Made by a program: the position numbers and the translations under genes. The notes beneath the pieces were generated by a model. It was not told the origin of the DNA. It searched no databases and worked only from the letters and a program-made list of their open reading frames with translations. From DATJLY01 sp035532935 (GTDB taxonomy: Bacteria; Pseudomonadota; Alphaproteobacteria; ATCC43930; CGMCC-115725), in contig DATKQE010000003.1 in assembly GCA_035532935.1 (NCBI GenBank), positions 1-64,000 of the forward strand: a DNA stretch of 64,000 nucleotides, read 5' to 3'. Position 1 is the stretch's first letter. Every line of letters starts with the position of its first letter. Shown piece after piece: positions 1-8,382 of the stretch.

Positions 1-3000
1 CCGCGCCGTAGCTCTGCCCCGCGCTGGTCGCGACGCTGCCGCCATCGAGCGTCACCGCGCCGGTGGCCACGCTCCCCGCCGTCACGGCGTTGTCGAACGT
101 CGTCAGCCCGGCCGCCGCGGTGTTCAGCGCGCCGCTCACCGTGACCGTGCCGTCGAACGCCGCTGCGGCACCCGCGGCGCTCAGGCTTGCCAGCGCGGTA
201 GTGTGGCCGACGGCGCCATCGAAGGTGATCGCGCCGCCGGCGTCCTTGATGGTCAAGACGTGCGTGCCGTCCAGCGTGCCGGCGAAAGTGATCGCGCCTT
301 CGTCCGTGTCCGTCAGCGTGGCGTCGGTTCCGAGCGTTGCCGCGCCATAGCTCTGCGTGCCGGCCGTCGTAACGTTGGCGCCGTCGAGGCTCACCGCTCC
401 GGTCGCGACGCTCGCCGCCGTGACTGTGTTTGCGAACACGGTGGTGCTGGTCCCGGTGCTGTTGAGCGCGCCGATGCCGCTCACCGCGCCGGCGAAGGTC
501 AGCGTCCCGCCATTGCCGTCGTTCACCGTCAGGCCGTTGCCGCCGCCCGTCAGCGAACTGCCGAAGGTGATCGCGCTGCCGCTGTCGGCGAGCGTCACGC
601 CCGTTCCCAGCGTCGCCGCGCCCATGTACGTCTGGCCGTTGGTGGTGGTGACGCTCGCGCCGTCGAGCGCCGTCGAGCCGCTCACGCTCAGCTGCGCCAC
701 AGTCACCGCGCCGTTGAACGTGGCGTTGCCCGTCACCGTCAGCGCGTGCGCCCCGGTCACCGTGGCGCCGAACGCCACAATCGGCCCGGCCAGCACGGTA
801 TCGCCGCCCAGCGTCGCCGCGCCATAGCTCTGCGTGCCGGCCGTCGTAACGTTGGCGCCGTCGAGGCTTACCGCTCCGGTCGCGACGCTCGCCGCGCCGA
901 CTGAATTCGCGAACACGGTGGTGCTGGTCCCGGTGCTGTTGAGCGCGCCGATGCCGCTCACCGCGCCGGCGAAGGTCAGCGTTCCGCCATTGCCGTCGTT
1001 CACCGTCAGGCCGTTGCCGCCGCCCGTCAGCGAACTGCCGAAGGTGATCGCGCTGCCGCCGTTGTCGGTCAGGACCGTGTTGCTGCCCAGCGTCGCCGCG
1101 CCGTAGCTCTGGCCGCCCGTCGTCGTCACGCTCACGCCGTCGAGCGCCACGACTCCGGTGCTCACACTTCCAACATTAAGCGAGATCGCGAGTGTCGTCT
1201 GCCCGACGCCCGACGTGTTCAGCGCGCCCGTGATCGCAACCGGCGCGGCGAAAGAGATCGTCGAGCCCGTCGCTGTCAGGCCCGCAAGCGGCACCGAACT
1301 GCCGATTGCATCGGGCAGCGCGATCGCGCCGTGGCCGGCATTGATCGTCAGATTCTGCGCACCGTCGATGGTTCCGGCGAAGCTCACGGCGCCGCCCGCG
1401 CTTCCCGCGCCGCCATCAGTCGCGTCGAGTGTGACGTTGCTGTCGAGCACGGTCGGTCCGGCCAGGCTGATCGCGCCGGCATCGGTCGTGATGTTTTGCG
1501 CGAGAGCGATCGTGCCGGAGCCGCCGTTCACGGCGAGCGCCACGCTGCCGCCGGCCTGGCCGCCGCCCGCGGTCGAGATCGGCGCCGCGATCACGATGCC
1601 GCCCGATCCTGTGGCATCGGTGCCGGTATTGGCGGTGAACTGGATATTGCCGCTATTGGTCGTGATCGCGGCGCCCGGGTTCGCCAGAATGGAATTGCCG
1701 GCATTCACCGTGAGCGCGATCCCGTTATGGAGCATCGTCACGGGATCGTCGAAGGTGATGTTGCCCGTCGCCATCAGCACCACGTTCGCCGTGGCTCCGG
1801 CAACGGTCGAGGGATCGATGAAGTAGTTGGCCGTATCGCTGGAGATGAAGGTAGAGACGCTGAGCTCGAGCGTGCCGTTGAGCTGACCGATCAGCAGGGC
1901 GGTGCCGCCATCTTGCACCGTGATGTTGGCGGGATCGAGCAGCCACGTTCCGGCTTGCCCCTGCGGCGCCAGCGCGTCGACCGAGCCTGTCAGGACCGAA
2001 AGCGCCCCCTTGCCCGAAGTCTCGACGAAGCCGCCATTGCCGCCCTGGGCGCCGCCGCGGACCGTGGTCGCGCCGTCGAAAATCGTATGGCCATCGGACC
2101 AGACCACGACATTGCCGCCGTTGCCCTTGGTGACGGCGTCGGCGTTGATCTTCGCACCCTCTGACACAAGCGTGGTCGTGGCATTGGGCAGCGGTCCGGC
2201 GCCGTGGGCATTGCCGCCGAGCAGGACGGTGCCGCCGCCGGCATTGCCCGAGGCGTCGATGACCGCGTCGCTGCCGACGGCGACCGTATTGCCCGTCGCC
2301 TCGACCGTGCCGCCGGTCTGGCCGGTCGCCTTGCCCGAGACGTCGACCGTGCCGCCGATTTCGGCGGTGCCGTTCGGTCCGGCATCGAGCACGATCTCGC
2401 CGTGATCCTCGCGCGCGGTCGTCGCCGAGATCATGCCGGTGGTGTTGATGACGTTGTCGATGACGTCCCGCGCCGCGCGCGCCGTCAACAGGACCTTGCC
2501 GCCTTCGGCTTTGATGGTGCCGCTGTTCGCGACCAGGGCCGCGGCGGGATTGCCGTTCGCGTCTTGCGGCGTCTGCGTCACCGGCGCCGTGACCGCAAAG
2601 CTCAAAAGCTTGTCGCCGTCGAAGTCGACCGTGAAGGCATTGGCGCCGCCGAGCACCACACTGCCGAGCTTCGCCTCGATCACGCCCTCATTGGCGACCT
2701 GCGGCGCCGCCAGCACCACCGAGCCGCCCTTTTTTGCGATGATCGTGCCGGCATTGTTCACCGACGCATTCGGATTGGACGACGGGCCGAAGGAATAATT
2801 CCCGTTGAGGAAGTCCTGGTCGCGGATGTCGGAGGTCGTGGCGATGAGCCCGGCCACGTTGACCGAGGCGCCGGCGCCGAACAACACGCCGTTCGGGTTG
2901 ATGATCCACACCTGGCCGTTGGCGAGCAGGCTGCCGCCGAAATACGAAGGCCCGCCGCCCAAGACGCGGTTGAGCGCGATCGCGGCGCCGTTCGGCTGCA

Positions 3001-3250
3001 CGTATTGCAAAACGCTTCCCGGGAGAACCGAAAGGCTCGGCCAGTTGAGGATGGCCTTCTCCGAGGACTGGCGGATCACCGTGTTGCCGGTTCCGATACC
3101 CGACACGGTCGCCTGGCCAGCCGCAACGGTCGGAGCAGTCGCCTGCGCGAGCGCGACCTGCGGGACGAACGCGAATCCAACCCACGCCGCCGTCAGCATC
3201 ACCCGACCGCGCAGGTTGAGCACGTCCGTCCTTCGCAATCTGCTCTTCAT
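1..3250 (-). CDS. Two-partner-secretion (filamentous haemagglutinin-type) adhesin, N-terminal part, runs off the window
   Basis: Translating the minus strand from the ATG at 3250 gives an open frame through position 1, over 1080 residues with no stop. An extended signal peptide ends near AQA at residues 35-37. A TPS (haemagglutination activity) domain follows, with the typical motifs IALNRV (about 91-96) and NPNGVLFG (118-125). The rest is low-complexity, Gly/Ala/Thr/Val-rich sequence expected to form a beta-helix, with imperfect repeats such as GAVSLDGANVTTAG and SYGAATLG. A GAAAGGGAGC ribosome site lies just before the ATG. Family knowledge: such proteins are exported by Sec and then by an outer-membrane TpsB partner; no TpsB gene is seen here. 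The C-terminus lies outside the window, so final length and any toxin or adhesion tip are unknown. The plus-strand open frames over this region are shadows of the skewed codon pattern. Confidence 0.9.
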   Translation of the reverse strand, partial: MKSRLRRTDVLNLRGRVMLTAAWVGFAFVPQVALAQATAPTVAAGQATVSGIGTGNTVIRQSSEKAILNWPSLSVLPGSVLQYVQPNGAAIALNRVLGGGPSYFGGSLLANGQVWIINPNGVLFGAGASVNVAGLIATTSDIRDQDFLNGNYSFGPSSNPNASVNNAGTIIAKKGGSVVLAAPQVANEGVIEAKLGSVVLGGANAFTVDFDGDKLLSFAVTAPVTQTPQDANGNPAAALVANSGTIKAEGGKVLLTARAARDVIDNVINTTGMISATTAREDHGEIVLDAGPNGTAEIGGTVDVSGKATGQTGGTVEATGNTVAVGSDAVIDASGNAGGGTVLLGGNAHGAGPLPNATTTLVSEGAKINADAVTKGNGGNVVVWSDGHTIFDGATTVRGGAQGGNGGFVETSGKGALSVLTGSVDALAPQGQAGTWLLDPANITVQDGGTALLIGQLNGTLELSVSTFISSDTANYFIDPSTVAGATANVVLMATGNITFDDPVTMLHNGIALTVNAGNSILANPGAAITTNSGNIQFTANTGTDATGSGGIVIAAPISTAGGGQAGGSVALAVNGGSGTIALAQNITTDAGAISLAGPTVLDSNVTLDATDGGAGSAGGAVSFAGTIDGAQNLTINAGHGAIALPDAIGSSVPLAGLTATGSTISFAAPVAITGALNTSGVGQTTLAISLNVGSVSTGVVALDGVSVTTTGGQSYGAATLGSNTVLTDNGGSAITFGSSLTGGGNGLTVNDGNGGTLTFAGAVSGIGALNSTGTSTTVFANSVGAASVATGAVSLDGANVTTAGTQSYGAATLGGDTVLAGPIVAFGATVTGAHALTVTGNATFNGAVTVAQLSVSGSTALDGASVTTTNGQTYMGAATLGTGVTLADSGSAITFGSSLTGGGNGLTVNDGNGGTLTFAGAVSGIGALNSTGTSTTVFANTVTAASVATGAVSLDGANVTTAGTQSYGAATLGTDATLTDTDEGAITFAGTLDGTHVLTIKDAGGAITFDGAVGHTTALASLSAAGAAAAFDGTVTVSGALNTAAAGLTTFDNAVTAGSVATGAVTLDGGSVATSAGQSYGA
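334..583 (-). repeat. Intragenic direct repeat, copy A (adhesin)
   Basis: This ~250-base block recurs at 811-1060, exactly 477 bases (159 codons) away, with only a handful of substitutions and no indels. It encodes repeated beta-helix segments of the adhesin (TFAGAVSGIGALNSTG type). More divergent copies of the GAVSLDG...SYGAATLG segment occur near 1-60 and 1090-1160. The in-frame, nearly identical copies suggest recent duplication or gene conversion and a risk of assembly collapse or length variation. Confidence 0.8.
811..1060 (-). repeat. Intragenic direct repeat, copy B (adhesin)
   Basis: Second copy of the 334-583 block. Differences are few, for example around 892-906, where GCCGCGCCGACTGAA replaces the sequence of copy A. 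The reading frame of the adhesin is kept through both copies. Confidence 0.8.
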
Positions 3251-3668
3251 GCTCCCTTTCAGCGCAACGGCGGCACATAAGTCGCCGTCGCCGCGAACGG
3301 CACACGAATTTCAAGCTCGTTTCTTGATTTGGTTAACGATACCTTACCATGTGAAGTGTAATTCAATTGCGCGGAAAATTCTACGCGCTCGTAAGCGCCG
3401 AAGATCAGCGAAAACGCCCGTATTCCGCAACGTTAATGTTTATGACAGGGTGCCATCCGGCCGTCCCCCCGAAAGCGGCGGGGGACCGCGAGCCTCCGAA
3501 CGTCTCTCCGGCCGGATCGAGTGGCGCCTGACGGCATCGTTGGAACGGCACCCGAAGAACCGGAAATCCGGTGCCGTTTCCCGCCGCAACAGGGAGTTTG
3601 GACTCGTTGCGCGCGCGTATTGTAGCATGCGGGCGCGCTCCGATGTCTGGAGCCGAGGGAGTGGGGAA
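3251..3668. other. Divergent intergenic region between adhesin and LLM oxidoreductase
   Basis: No convincing gene is seen. The part near 3320-3400 is clearly richer in A/T than its surroundings and probably holds the adhesin promoter, though I cannot fix -35/-10 boxes. An inverted repeat, GTCCCCC (3463-3469) against GGGGGAC (3480-3486), could form a 7-bp hairpin. The plus-strand open frame running through this region into the next gene lacks coding character. Confidence 0.5.
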
Positions 3669-4868
3669 ATGCGCGTCTTCGTCTTCGATCTCCTGGCCTA
3701 TGGCGAGCAGCTCGATCATCTCAAGGTCGGCAACGAGCTGCCCTATCCGCTGCCGCGGAAGCATTACCGGGCGGACGTGGCGGCCCGCACCTATGCCGAG
3801 CATCTCGCGGCCTGGGAGGAGATCGACCGGCTCGGCTATGACGGCGTCGGCTTCAACGAGCATCACTGCTCGCCCTACGGGCTGATGAACTCGCCCAATC
3901 TCATGGCGGCGGCGGCGGCGCAGCGCACCAAGCGCGTCAAGCTCCTCATCTACGGCAATCTCTTGCCGCTGCACGAGCCGCTGCGCCTCGCCGAGGAACT
4001 CGCCATGCTCGACTGCCTGTCGAACGGGCGGCTCATCTCCGGCTTCGCCCGCGGCATTCCGCGCGAGTACCAAGTCCACAGCGTCAATCTCGCCGAATCC
4101 CGCGCCCGGTTCGAGGAGGCCTATGACATCATCACCCGCGCCTGGAGCGAGGAAGTTTTCTCCTATACGGGCAAATTCTGGTCCTACAAGGACGTGGCAC
4201 TGTGGCCGCGGCCGGTGCAGGTGCCGCATCCGCCGGTGTGGATTCCCGTCACCGGCAGCAAGGAATCGATCGAGTTCGCCGCGGCGCACGACATCGTCAT
4301 CACGCCGGGCCTGCGCTCGGGCGGCTTGCAGGAGGACATCATCGCCTATTACGCCAAATGCCTGGCGCAGCACGGGCGGCGCGTCACGCCCGACCATCTC
4401 TCGATCGGCATCAACGCCTATGTCGCCGACAGCAAGGCCCAGGCGGTGAAGGAAAACGCGCCCTATTTCCTCTACTTCAACCGCACCCTTTTCAGCCACG
4501 GCAATTTCACCGAGACGAGCATCGGCCAGGCCGCCGGTTACATGTCCAAGGCCTCGATCGACTACGTGCGCCCGGAAAATCTGCGCGAGGTGGAACGCGC
4601 CCGCCAGGACTACCGCAACCTCACGCTCGAGGATGTCGGACGCATGGCCGAGCGCTTGGCCTGGGGCACGCCGCAGGAAGTGACCGAACGGATCATTGCC
4701 GCGGTCGACCGCGCCGGCGCCAACCAGATCCAGGTGATGTTCAATGCCGGCGCCATGCCGCAGGAGATGTATCTCGAACAGATCCGCCGCTTCGCGCGCG
4801 ATGTGCTGCCGGCGCTTCAGGCGCATCGGGTCACGCGCGTTCCGGTCGCCGAAGCGGCCGTCGGGTAG
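3669..4868 (+). CDS. LLM class flavin-dependent oxidoreductase (luciferase-like)
   Basis: A 399-residue protein of the bacterial luciferase-like monooxygenase family, which uses reduced flavin (FMNH2 or F420-type) to oxidise small organic substrates. It starts with the usual first strand (MRVFVFDLL), has the FNEHHCSPYG segment typical of the N-terminal TIM-barrel region (about 60-70), an LAEELAMLDCLSNGR motif and a VPHPPVWIPVTGS segment. I chose the ATG at 3669 because homologues begin at this strand; a GTGGGGAAATG context provides a weak ribosome site. The frame stays open far upstream but without coding signal. Substrate cannot be told from sequence. A second, distant family member lies at 18737-19984. 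It appears monocistronic. Confidence 0.85.
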   Translation: MRVFVFDLLAYGEQLDHLKVGNELPYPLPRKHYRADVAARTYAEHLAAWEEIDRLGYDGVGFNEHHCSPYGLMNSPNLMAAAAAQRTKRVKLLIYGNLLPLHEPLRLAEELAMLDCLSNGRLISGFARGIPREYQVHSVNLAESRARFEEAYDIITRAWSEEVFSYTGKFWSYKDVALWPRPVQVPHPPVWIPVTGSKESIEFAAAHDIVITPGLRSGGLQEDIIAYYAKCLAQHGRRVTPDHLSIGINAYVADSKAQAVKENAPYFLYFNRTLFSHGNFTETSIGQAAGYMSKASIDYVRPENLREVERARQDYRNLTLEDVGRMAERLAWGTPQEVTERIIAAVDRAGANQIQVMFNAGAMPQEMYLEQIRRFARDVLPALQAHRVTRVPVAEAAVG

Positions 4869-4959
4869 GTCCCGACGCGGCTCGCGCGACGACCGGTGCT
4901 TCTTGACGGCCCGGCGATCCGATACAAAATGACGGCAGCAGAGGCAGGTCAGGGTCCCC

Positions 4960-5352
4960 ATGTATTCCGAGACGACGCAATCGATCACGGTTACGGTCGA
5001 GCCCAATTTTCTCGAGGACCGTTCGTCGCCTGGCGAAAACCATTATGTCTGGGCCTATCATGTCCGGATCGAGAACAAGGGACCCGAGACGGTCCAGTTG
5101 CGGCGGCGCTACTGGCGCATCACCGATGCCCTGGGTCGGGTGCAGGAGGTGCGCGGGCCCGGCGTGGTCGGCGAGCAGCCGGTGCTGCATCCCGGCGACG
5201 CGTTCGAGTACACGAGCGGCGCACCCTTGAGCACGCCGTCGGGGATCATGAGCGGCAGTTATGACATGGAGACGCGGGACGGACGCTCCTTCGCCGTGGC
5301 GATCCCCGCCTTCTCACTCGACAGCCCGCACCAGTCGGTTCGGCTCAACTGA
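4960..5352 (+). CDS. apaG: ApaG family protein (Co2+/Mg2+ efflux-associated)
   Basis: The 130-residue protein matches the single-domain ApaG/DUF525 family in length and sequence: a YVWAYHVRIENKG strand, RRRYWRITDA, GEQPVLHPGDAFEYTSG and a GSYDME segment. The fold is a fibronectin-III-like beta sandwich; the protein is linked genetically to cobalt/magnesium resistance, but its biochemical role is not well defined. The start at 4960 gives the usual family length and is preceded by AGGTCAGGGTCCCC. It lies 91 bases after the LLM gene and 31 bases before folE, so apaG and folE may be cotranscribed. Confidence 0.93.
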   Translation: MYSETTQSITVTVEPNFLEDRSSPGENHYVWAYHVRIENKGPETVQLRRRYWRITDALGRVQEVRGPGVVGEQPVLHPGDAFEYTSGAPLSTPSGIMSGSYDMETRDGRSFAVAIPAFSLDSPHQSVRLN

Positions 5353-5383
5353 GCCGGCTTCATTCCGAGAGGGATTTCATTCC

Positions 5384-6043
5384 ATGGCATCCAAGACCGC
5401 CGACCTTCGCGCGCTCGCCGCCAAGAGCGCGCTCGTGCCGTCGCCGCGCCCGCGCCCCAGCCGCGCGGAAGCCGAGGCGGCGGTGCGGCTGCTCCTCGAA
5501 TATGCCGGCGACGACCCGAACCGCGAAGGCCTGGCCGGCACTCCGGCGCGGGTGGTGCGCGCCTACGACGAATATTTCTCGGGCTACGCCGTCGACCCGG
5601 TGGAGCTGCTGAAGCGGACCTTCGAGGAGACCGACGGCTATGACGAGATGGTGGTCCTGAAGGACATCCGCTTCGAAAGCCATTGCGAGCACCACATCGC
5701 AGCGATCATCGGCAAGGCCCATGTCGCCTACCTGCCGGGCCGGCGCGTCGTCGGCATCTCGAAACTGGCGCGGCTGGTCGAGGTCTATGCGAAACGGCTG
5801 CAGATCCAGGAAAAGATGACGGCGCAGATCGCCAACACGCTCGACGAGGTGCTGCGGCCCAAGGGCGTGGCGGTGGTGATCGAAGCGGCGCACCAATGCA
5901 TGACGACGCGCGGCGTGCACAAGCCCGGCGTCGCCATGGTCACTTCGCGCATGCTGGGCGCGTTCCGCAACGACGCCGCGACGCGGCGCGAGTTCCTCGC
6001 CATGATCGGCACGCCCGCCGGCGCCGGCGCGTCCTTTGTGTGA
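5384..6043 (+). CDS. folE: GTP cyclohydrolase I
   Basis: A 219-residue GTP cyclohydrolase I, which opens GTP to 7,8-dihydroneopterin triphosphate, the first step to folate, other pterins or queuosine. The zinc ligands are visible as Cys101 and His104 in SHCEHH and Cys172 in HQCMTTRG; the LPGRRVVGISKLARLVE stretch is typical of the family. The first ~25 residues are a Pro/Arg-rich extension before the catalytic domain, which starts near EAEAAVRLLL. ATG 5384 follows a GAGAGGGA ribosome site about 10 bases upstream. Confidence 0.96.
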   Translation: MASKTADLRALAAKSALVPSPRPRPSRAEAEAAVRLLLEYAGDDPNREGLAGTPARVVRAYDEYFSGYAVDPVELLKRTFEETDGYDEMVVLKDIRFESHCEHHIAAIIGKAHVAYLPGRRVVGISKLARLVEVYAKRLQIQEKMTAQIANTLDEVLRPKGVAVVIEAAHQCMTTRGVHKPGVAMVTSRMLGAFRNDAATRREFLAMIGTPAGAGASFV

Positions 6044-6078
6044 GCCCGCCCGGGGACGCCGGCCCGATTGGTCGTACC

Positions 6079-6696
6079 CTACTGGTCGTAATAGATCCCG
6101 AAATTGTTGCGGATCTCCGCCTCCATCTGCCGGTCGAAGGCGGCCATGGCGGTCTTGGTCATGGCGTACCAGGCGCGATCGCGGTCATTGGGCGTGATGC
6201 CGTCGGGCTGCGTCTGCGAGCGTTTCACCGTGACACTGGCGGACCGCAGCGGAATGCCCTGGGCGTCGGTGATTTGCACCGTCGCCTGCAACGTCAGGTC
6301 GTAGCGCTTGCCCGGTTGGGTCGTGAACATGCTGGTGATGCCGGTCTGCTGCGGCAGATCCGTTTCGGTCACGCTCGCATTCTTCAGCGTGAAGACACCG
6401 AGCAGTTCGAGCCCGCCGGTGCCGATCGGCTGGGTCGCCTTGAGGCGGTCGCGCGCCCAGTCGTCCGCCGCGCGCATCGGCGGCACGGGAAAGAGGTGAT
6501 CGACGTTGGGTGCGCGGAAGGGCGGCTGATAGTCGTTGCGCACGTCGATGCGGACCACGTCGAGCCGGATCGGCGGCTCCGCGGTGAAACTGAGTTCGGG
6601 AAAATTCGGCCGCGGCGGCGCATTCGAGCAGCCGGCGGCAAGGGCGAGAAGTCCTGCGCACAGCAGCAGCGGCAGCAGGCGGCGTGGCATGGTCAT
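6079..6696 (-). CDS. Predicted lipoprotein, paralogue of the next gene
   Basis: About 205 residues. A lipoprotein signal ends in LALAAGC, with the cysteine as the lipidation site. The mature part has a PPIRLDVVRIDVRNDYQPP segment, NVDHLFPVPPMRAADDW, a KRYDLTLQATVQITD strand and a C-terminal AEIRNNFGIYYDQ. It shares nearly all of these with the neighbouring 6770-7366 product, so the two arose by tandem duplication. I start at the MTMPRR methionine (6696); MPRR at 6690 is equally possible, while the longer frame adds Arg-rich sequence unsuited to a signal peptide. Function is unknown; such proteins face the periplasm. The 3' end faces folE. Confidence 0.82.
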   Translation of the reverse strand: MTMPRRLLPLLLCAGLLALAAGCSNAPPRPNFPELSFTAEPPIRLDVVRIDVRNDYQPPFRAPNVDHLFPVPPMRAADDWARDRLKATQPIGTGGLELLGVFTLKNASVTETDLPQQTGITSMFTTQPGKRYDLTLQATVQITDAQGIPLRSASVTVKRSQTQPDGITPNDRDRAWYAMTKTAMAAFDRQMEAEIRNNFGIYYDQ

Positions 6697-6769
6697 GGCG
6701 AGTCCGGCTCTCCGCGTGGCGACGGGCCGAGACTGGCACGGCGGCTGCCGCCGACACAAGCCGCACCCT

Positions 6770-7366
6770 TCACTGGTTGTAATAAATACCGAAATTGTTG
6801 CGGATCTCGGTCTCCATCTGCTTGTCGAAATCGGCCATGGCGGCCTTGGTCATGTCGTACCAGGCCTGATCGCGCTGATTGGGTGTAACCCCTTGGAGCA
6901 AGCTCTGCGAGCGTGTCACCGTGACATTTGCTGTGCGCACGGGGAGCCCATTGGCATCGACGATCTCCACCGTCGCCTGCAGCGTCAGGTCATAGCGTTC
7001 GGCCGGCTGGGTCGTGAGCGCGCCGGTCAAGCCCTCCTTCACCGGCAGCTTGATCTCGACGACGCTGGCCTTGCGCAGGATGAAGACGGCACGGCCGGTC
7101 GTTCCCGTGGCTTGCAGGCGGTCGTGCGCCCACGTCTCGGCCGCGCGCATCGGCGGCACGGGAAAGAGGTGATCGACATTGGGCGCGCGCATCGGCGGCT
7201 GGTAATCGTCGCGCACGTCGATGCCGGCGACCTCGAGCCGTATCGGCGGCTCGGCGGTGAAGCGAAGCGCCGGGTAGGTGGGATGCGGCGGCGGTGTGGT
7301 GCAGGCGGCGACGAGGGCGAGAAGCCCGGCGCCCAGCATCAGGCGCGGACGGGTCAGGATGGTCAT
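6770..7366 (-). CDS. Predicted lipoprotein, paralogue of the previous gene
   Basis: 198 residues with a lipobox LALVAAC (Cys22) and the same layout as the 6079-6696 product: FTAEPPIRLEVAGIDVRDD, NVDHLFPVPPMRA, ERYDLTLQATVEI and a C-terminal EIRNNFGIYYNQ. A ~40-base stretch around 7145-7185 is almost identical to 6471-6511. The stop lies about 75 bases upstream of the second paralogue's start, so the pair is probably one operon. Both are downstream of hslO in the same direction only in the sense of strand; the hslO stop at 7442 is 75 bases before this start. Function unknown. Confidence 0.85.
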   Translation of the reverse strand: MTILTRPRLMLGAGLLALVAACTTPPPHPTYPALRFTAEPPIRLEVAGIDVRDDYQPPMRAPNVDHLFPVPPMRAAETWAHDRLQATGTTGRAVFILRKASVVEIKLPVKEGLTGALTTQPAERYDLTLQATVEIVDANGLPVRTANVTVTRSQSLLQGVTPNQRDQAWYDMTKAAMADFDKQMETEIRNNFGIYYNQ

Positions 7367-7441
7367 GGCTCTCCCGGGGCGGCAAAGGGACCGAGCGGCG
7401 AGACTGGCACGGCGCCCGCCGCCGATTCAAGCGGCGCGCAA

Positions 7442-8377
7442 CTATCGTTCGGCGAGCGCCGCGATCGCATCATCGGCGAATTCATAGACGGCGCTGCAGA
7501 ACTGGCAGGTCACGAGGATGCGGCCCTCGACCTTCATGTCCTCGAGTTCGTCCGGCGCCAGCGCGCGCAGCATGGTCTCGACCCGTTCGCGCGTGCAGCG
7601 GCACTGCGCGGCGAGCGGGCGCGGCGCATAGGCACGCACGCCGTCCTCGTGGAATAGCCGGTAGAGCAGCGCGCGCGGCGCGAGCAGCGGATCGACCAGC
7701 TCCTTGGAGGTCGACGAACTCATCAGGATCACCGCCCGGCGCCAGCCGTCGTCCTCGGCGTCGCGCCGCAGCGGGTCCTCGGCCGGCAGCCGCTCGATCA
7801 TGAGGCAGCCGGCGCGCCAGCGCGGCACGCCGCCGTCCTGCGGCAGGCGCGCGACCGCGACCTTGAGCCCGGCCTCGACCTGCTCGCTCTGGCGGAAATA
7901 GTGATGGATGCACTGGGCGAGCGTCGCTCCTTGCAGCTCGACGATGCCCTGGTAGCGGTCGGTGTGCTCGCCCTGGTCGACGGTGAGCGCGAGATACCCG
8001 GTGCCGAGGAGGCGCGGCACCGATCCCTGCACGGTGGTGCCGTTGCTTTCGGCCGTGGCGATGGCGCGGGCGAGCTTGTCGGCGTCGTATTGGGCATAGC
8101 CGCGCACGGCGCCGGCCGCCGTCACGTCCGCGACCATGAGACGGACCGGACCCTCGCCCTTGGTCTGCAAGGTGAAGACGCCCTCGTATTTGAGCGCCCG
8201 CGCCAGGGCCACGGCGAGCGCGATCGCCTCGCCCAGCAGCGCCGCGACCGGCTCGGGATAGGCATGCTGGGTCAGGATCCGGTCGATGAGCGGACCCAAC
8301 CGCACCAGCTGCCCGCGCAGCTGGAACGGGTCGATCTGGAACGGCTGGACGAGATCGTCGGGAACGGGGTCGGACAT
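7442..8377 (-). CDS. hslO: Hsp33 redox-regulated chaperone
   Basis: A 311-residue Hsp33. In this family oxidation releases zinc and activates a holdase that protects unfolded proteins in the cytoplasm. The zinc-binding redox switch is intact near the C-terminus: Cys259-x-Cys261 (QCRCT) and Cys291-x-x-Cys294 (CQFC). The N-terminal part holds the usual VRLMVADVTAAGAVRGYAQ strand and LLGTGYLALTVDQG. The ATG at 8377 opens MSDPVPDDL; the frame continues upstream only as a shadow of argF. It begins 5 bases after the argF stop, so it is the last gene of the argD-argF-hslO operon, an order common in Alphaproteobacteria. Confidence 0.95.
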   Translation of the reverse strand: MSDPVPDDLVQPFQIDPFQLRGQLVRLGPLIDRILTQHAYPEPVAALLGEAIALAVALARALKYEGVFTLQTKGEGPVRLMVADVTAAGAVRGYAQYDADKLARAIATAESNGTTVQGSVPRLLGTGYLALTVDQGEHTDRYQGIVELQGATLAQCIHHYFRQSEQVEAGLKVAVARLPQDGGVPRWRAGCLMIERLPAEDPLRRDAEDDGWRRAVILMSSSTSKELVDPLLAPRALLYRLFHEDGVRAYAPRPLAAQCRCTRERVETMLRALAPDELEDMKVEGRILVTCQFCSAVYEFADDAIAALAER

Positions 8378-8382
8378 CGTCG

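Noticed and set aside
63..2405. Long plus-strand open frames rich in Ala, Val, Pro and Thr
   Set aside because: They are antisense shadows of the adhesin, whose minus-strand frame shows the TPS domain, a signal peptide and a ribosome site.
6734..6749. Second sigma-54-like box TGGCACGGCGGCTGCC
   Set aside because: The spacing is right but the -12 part is CTGCC rather than TTGCA, and no plus-strand gene follows it.
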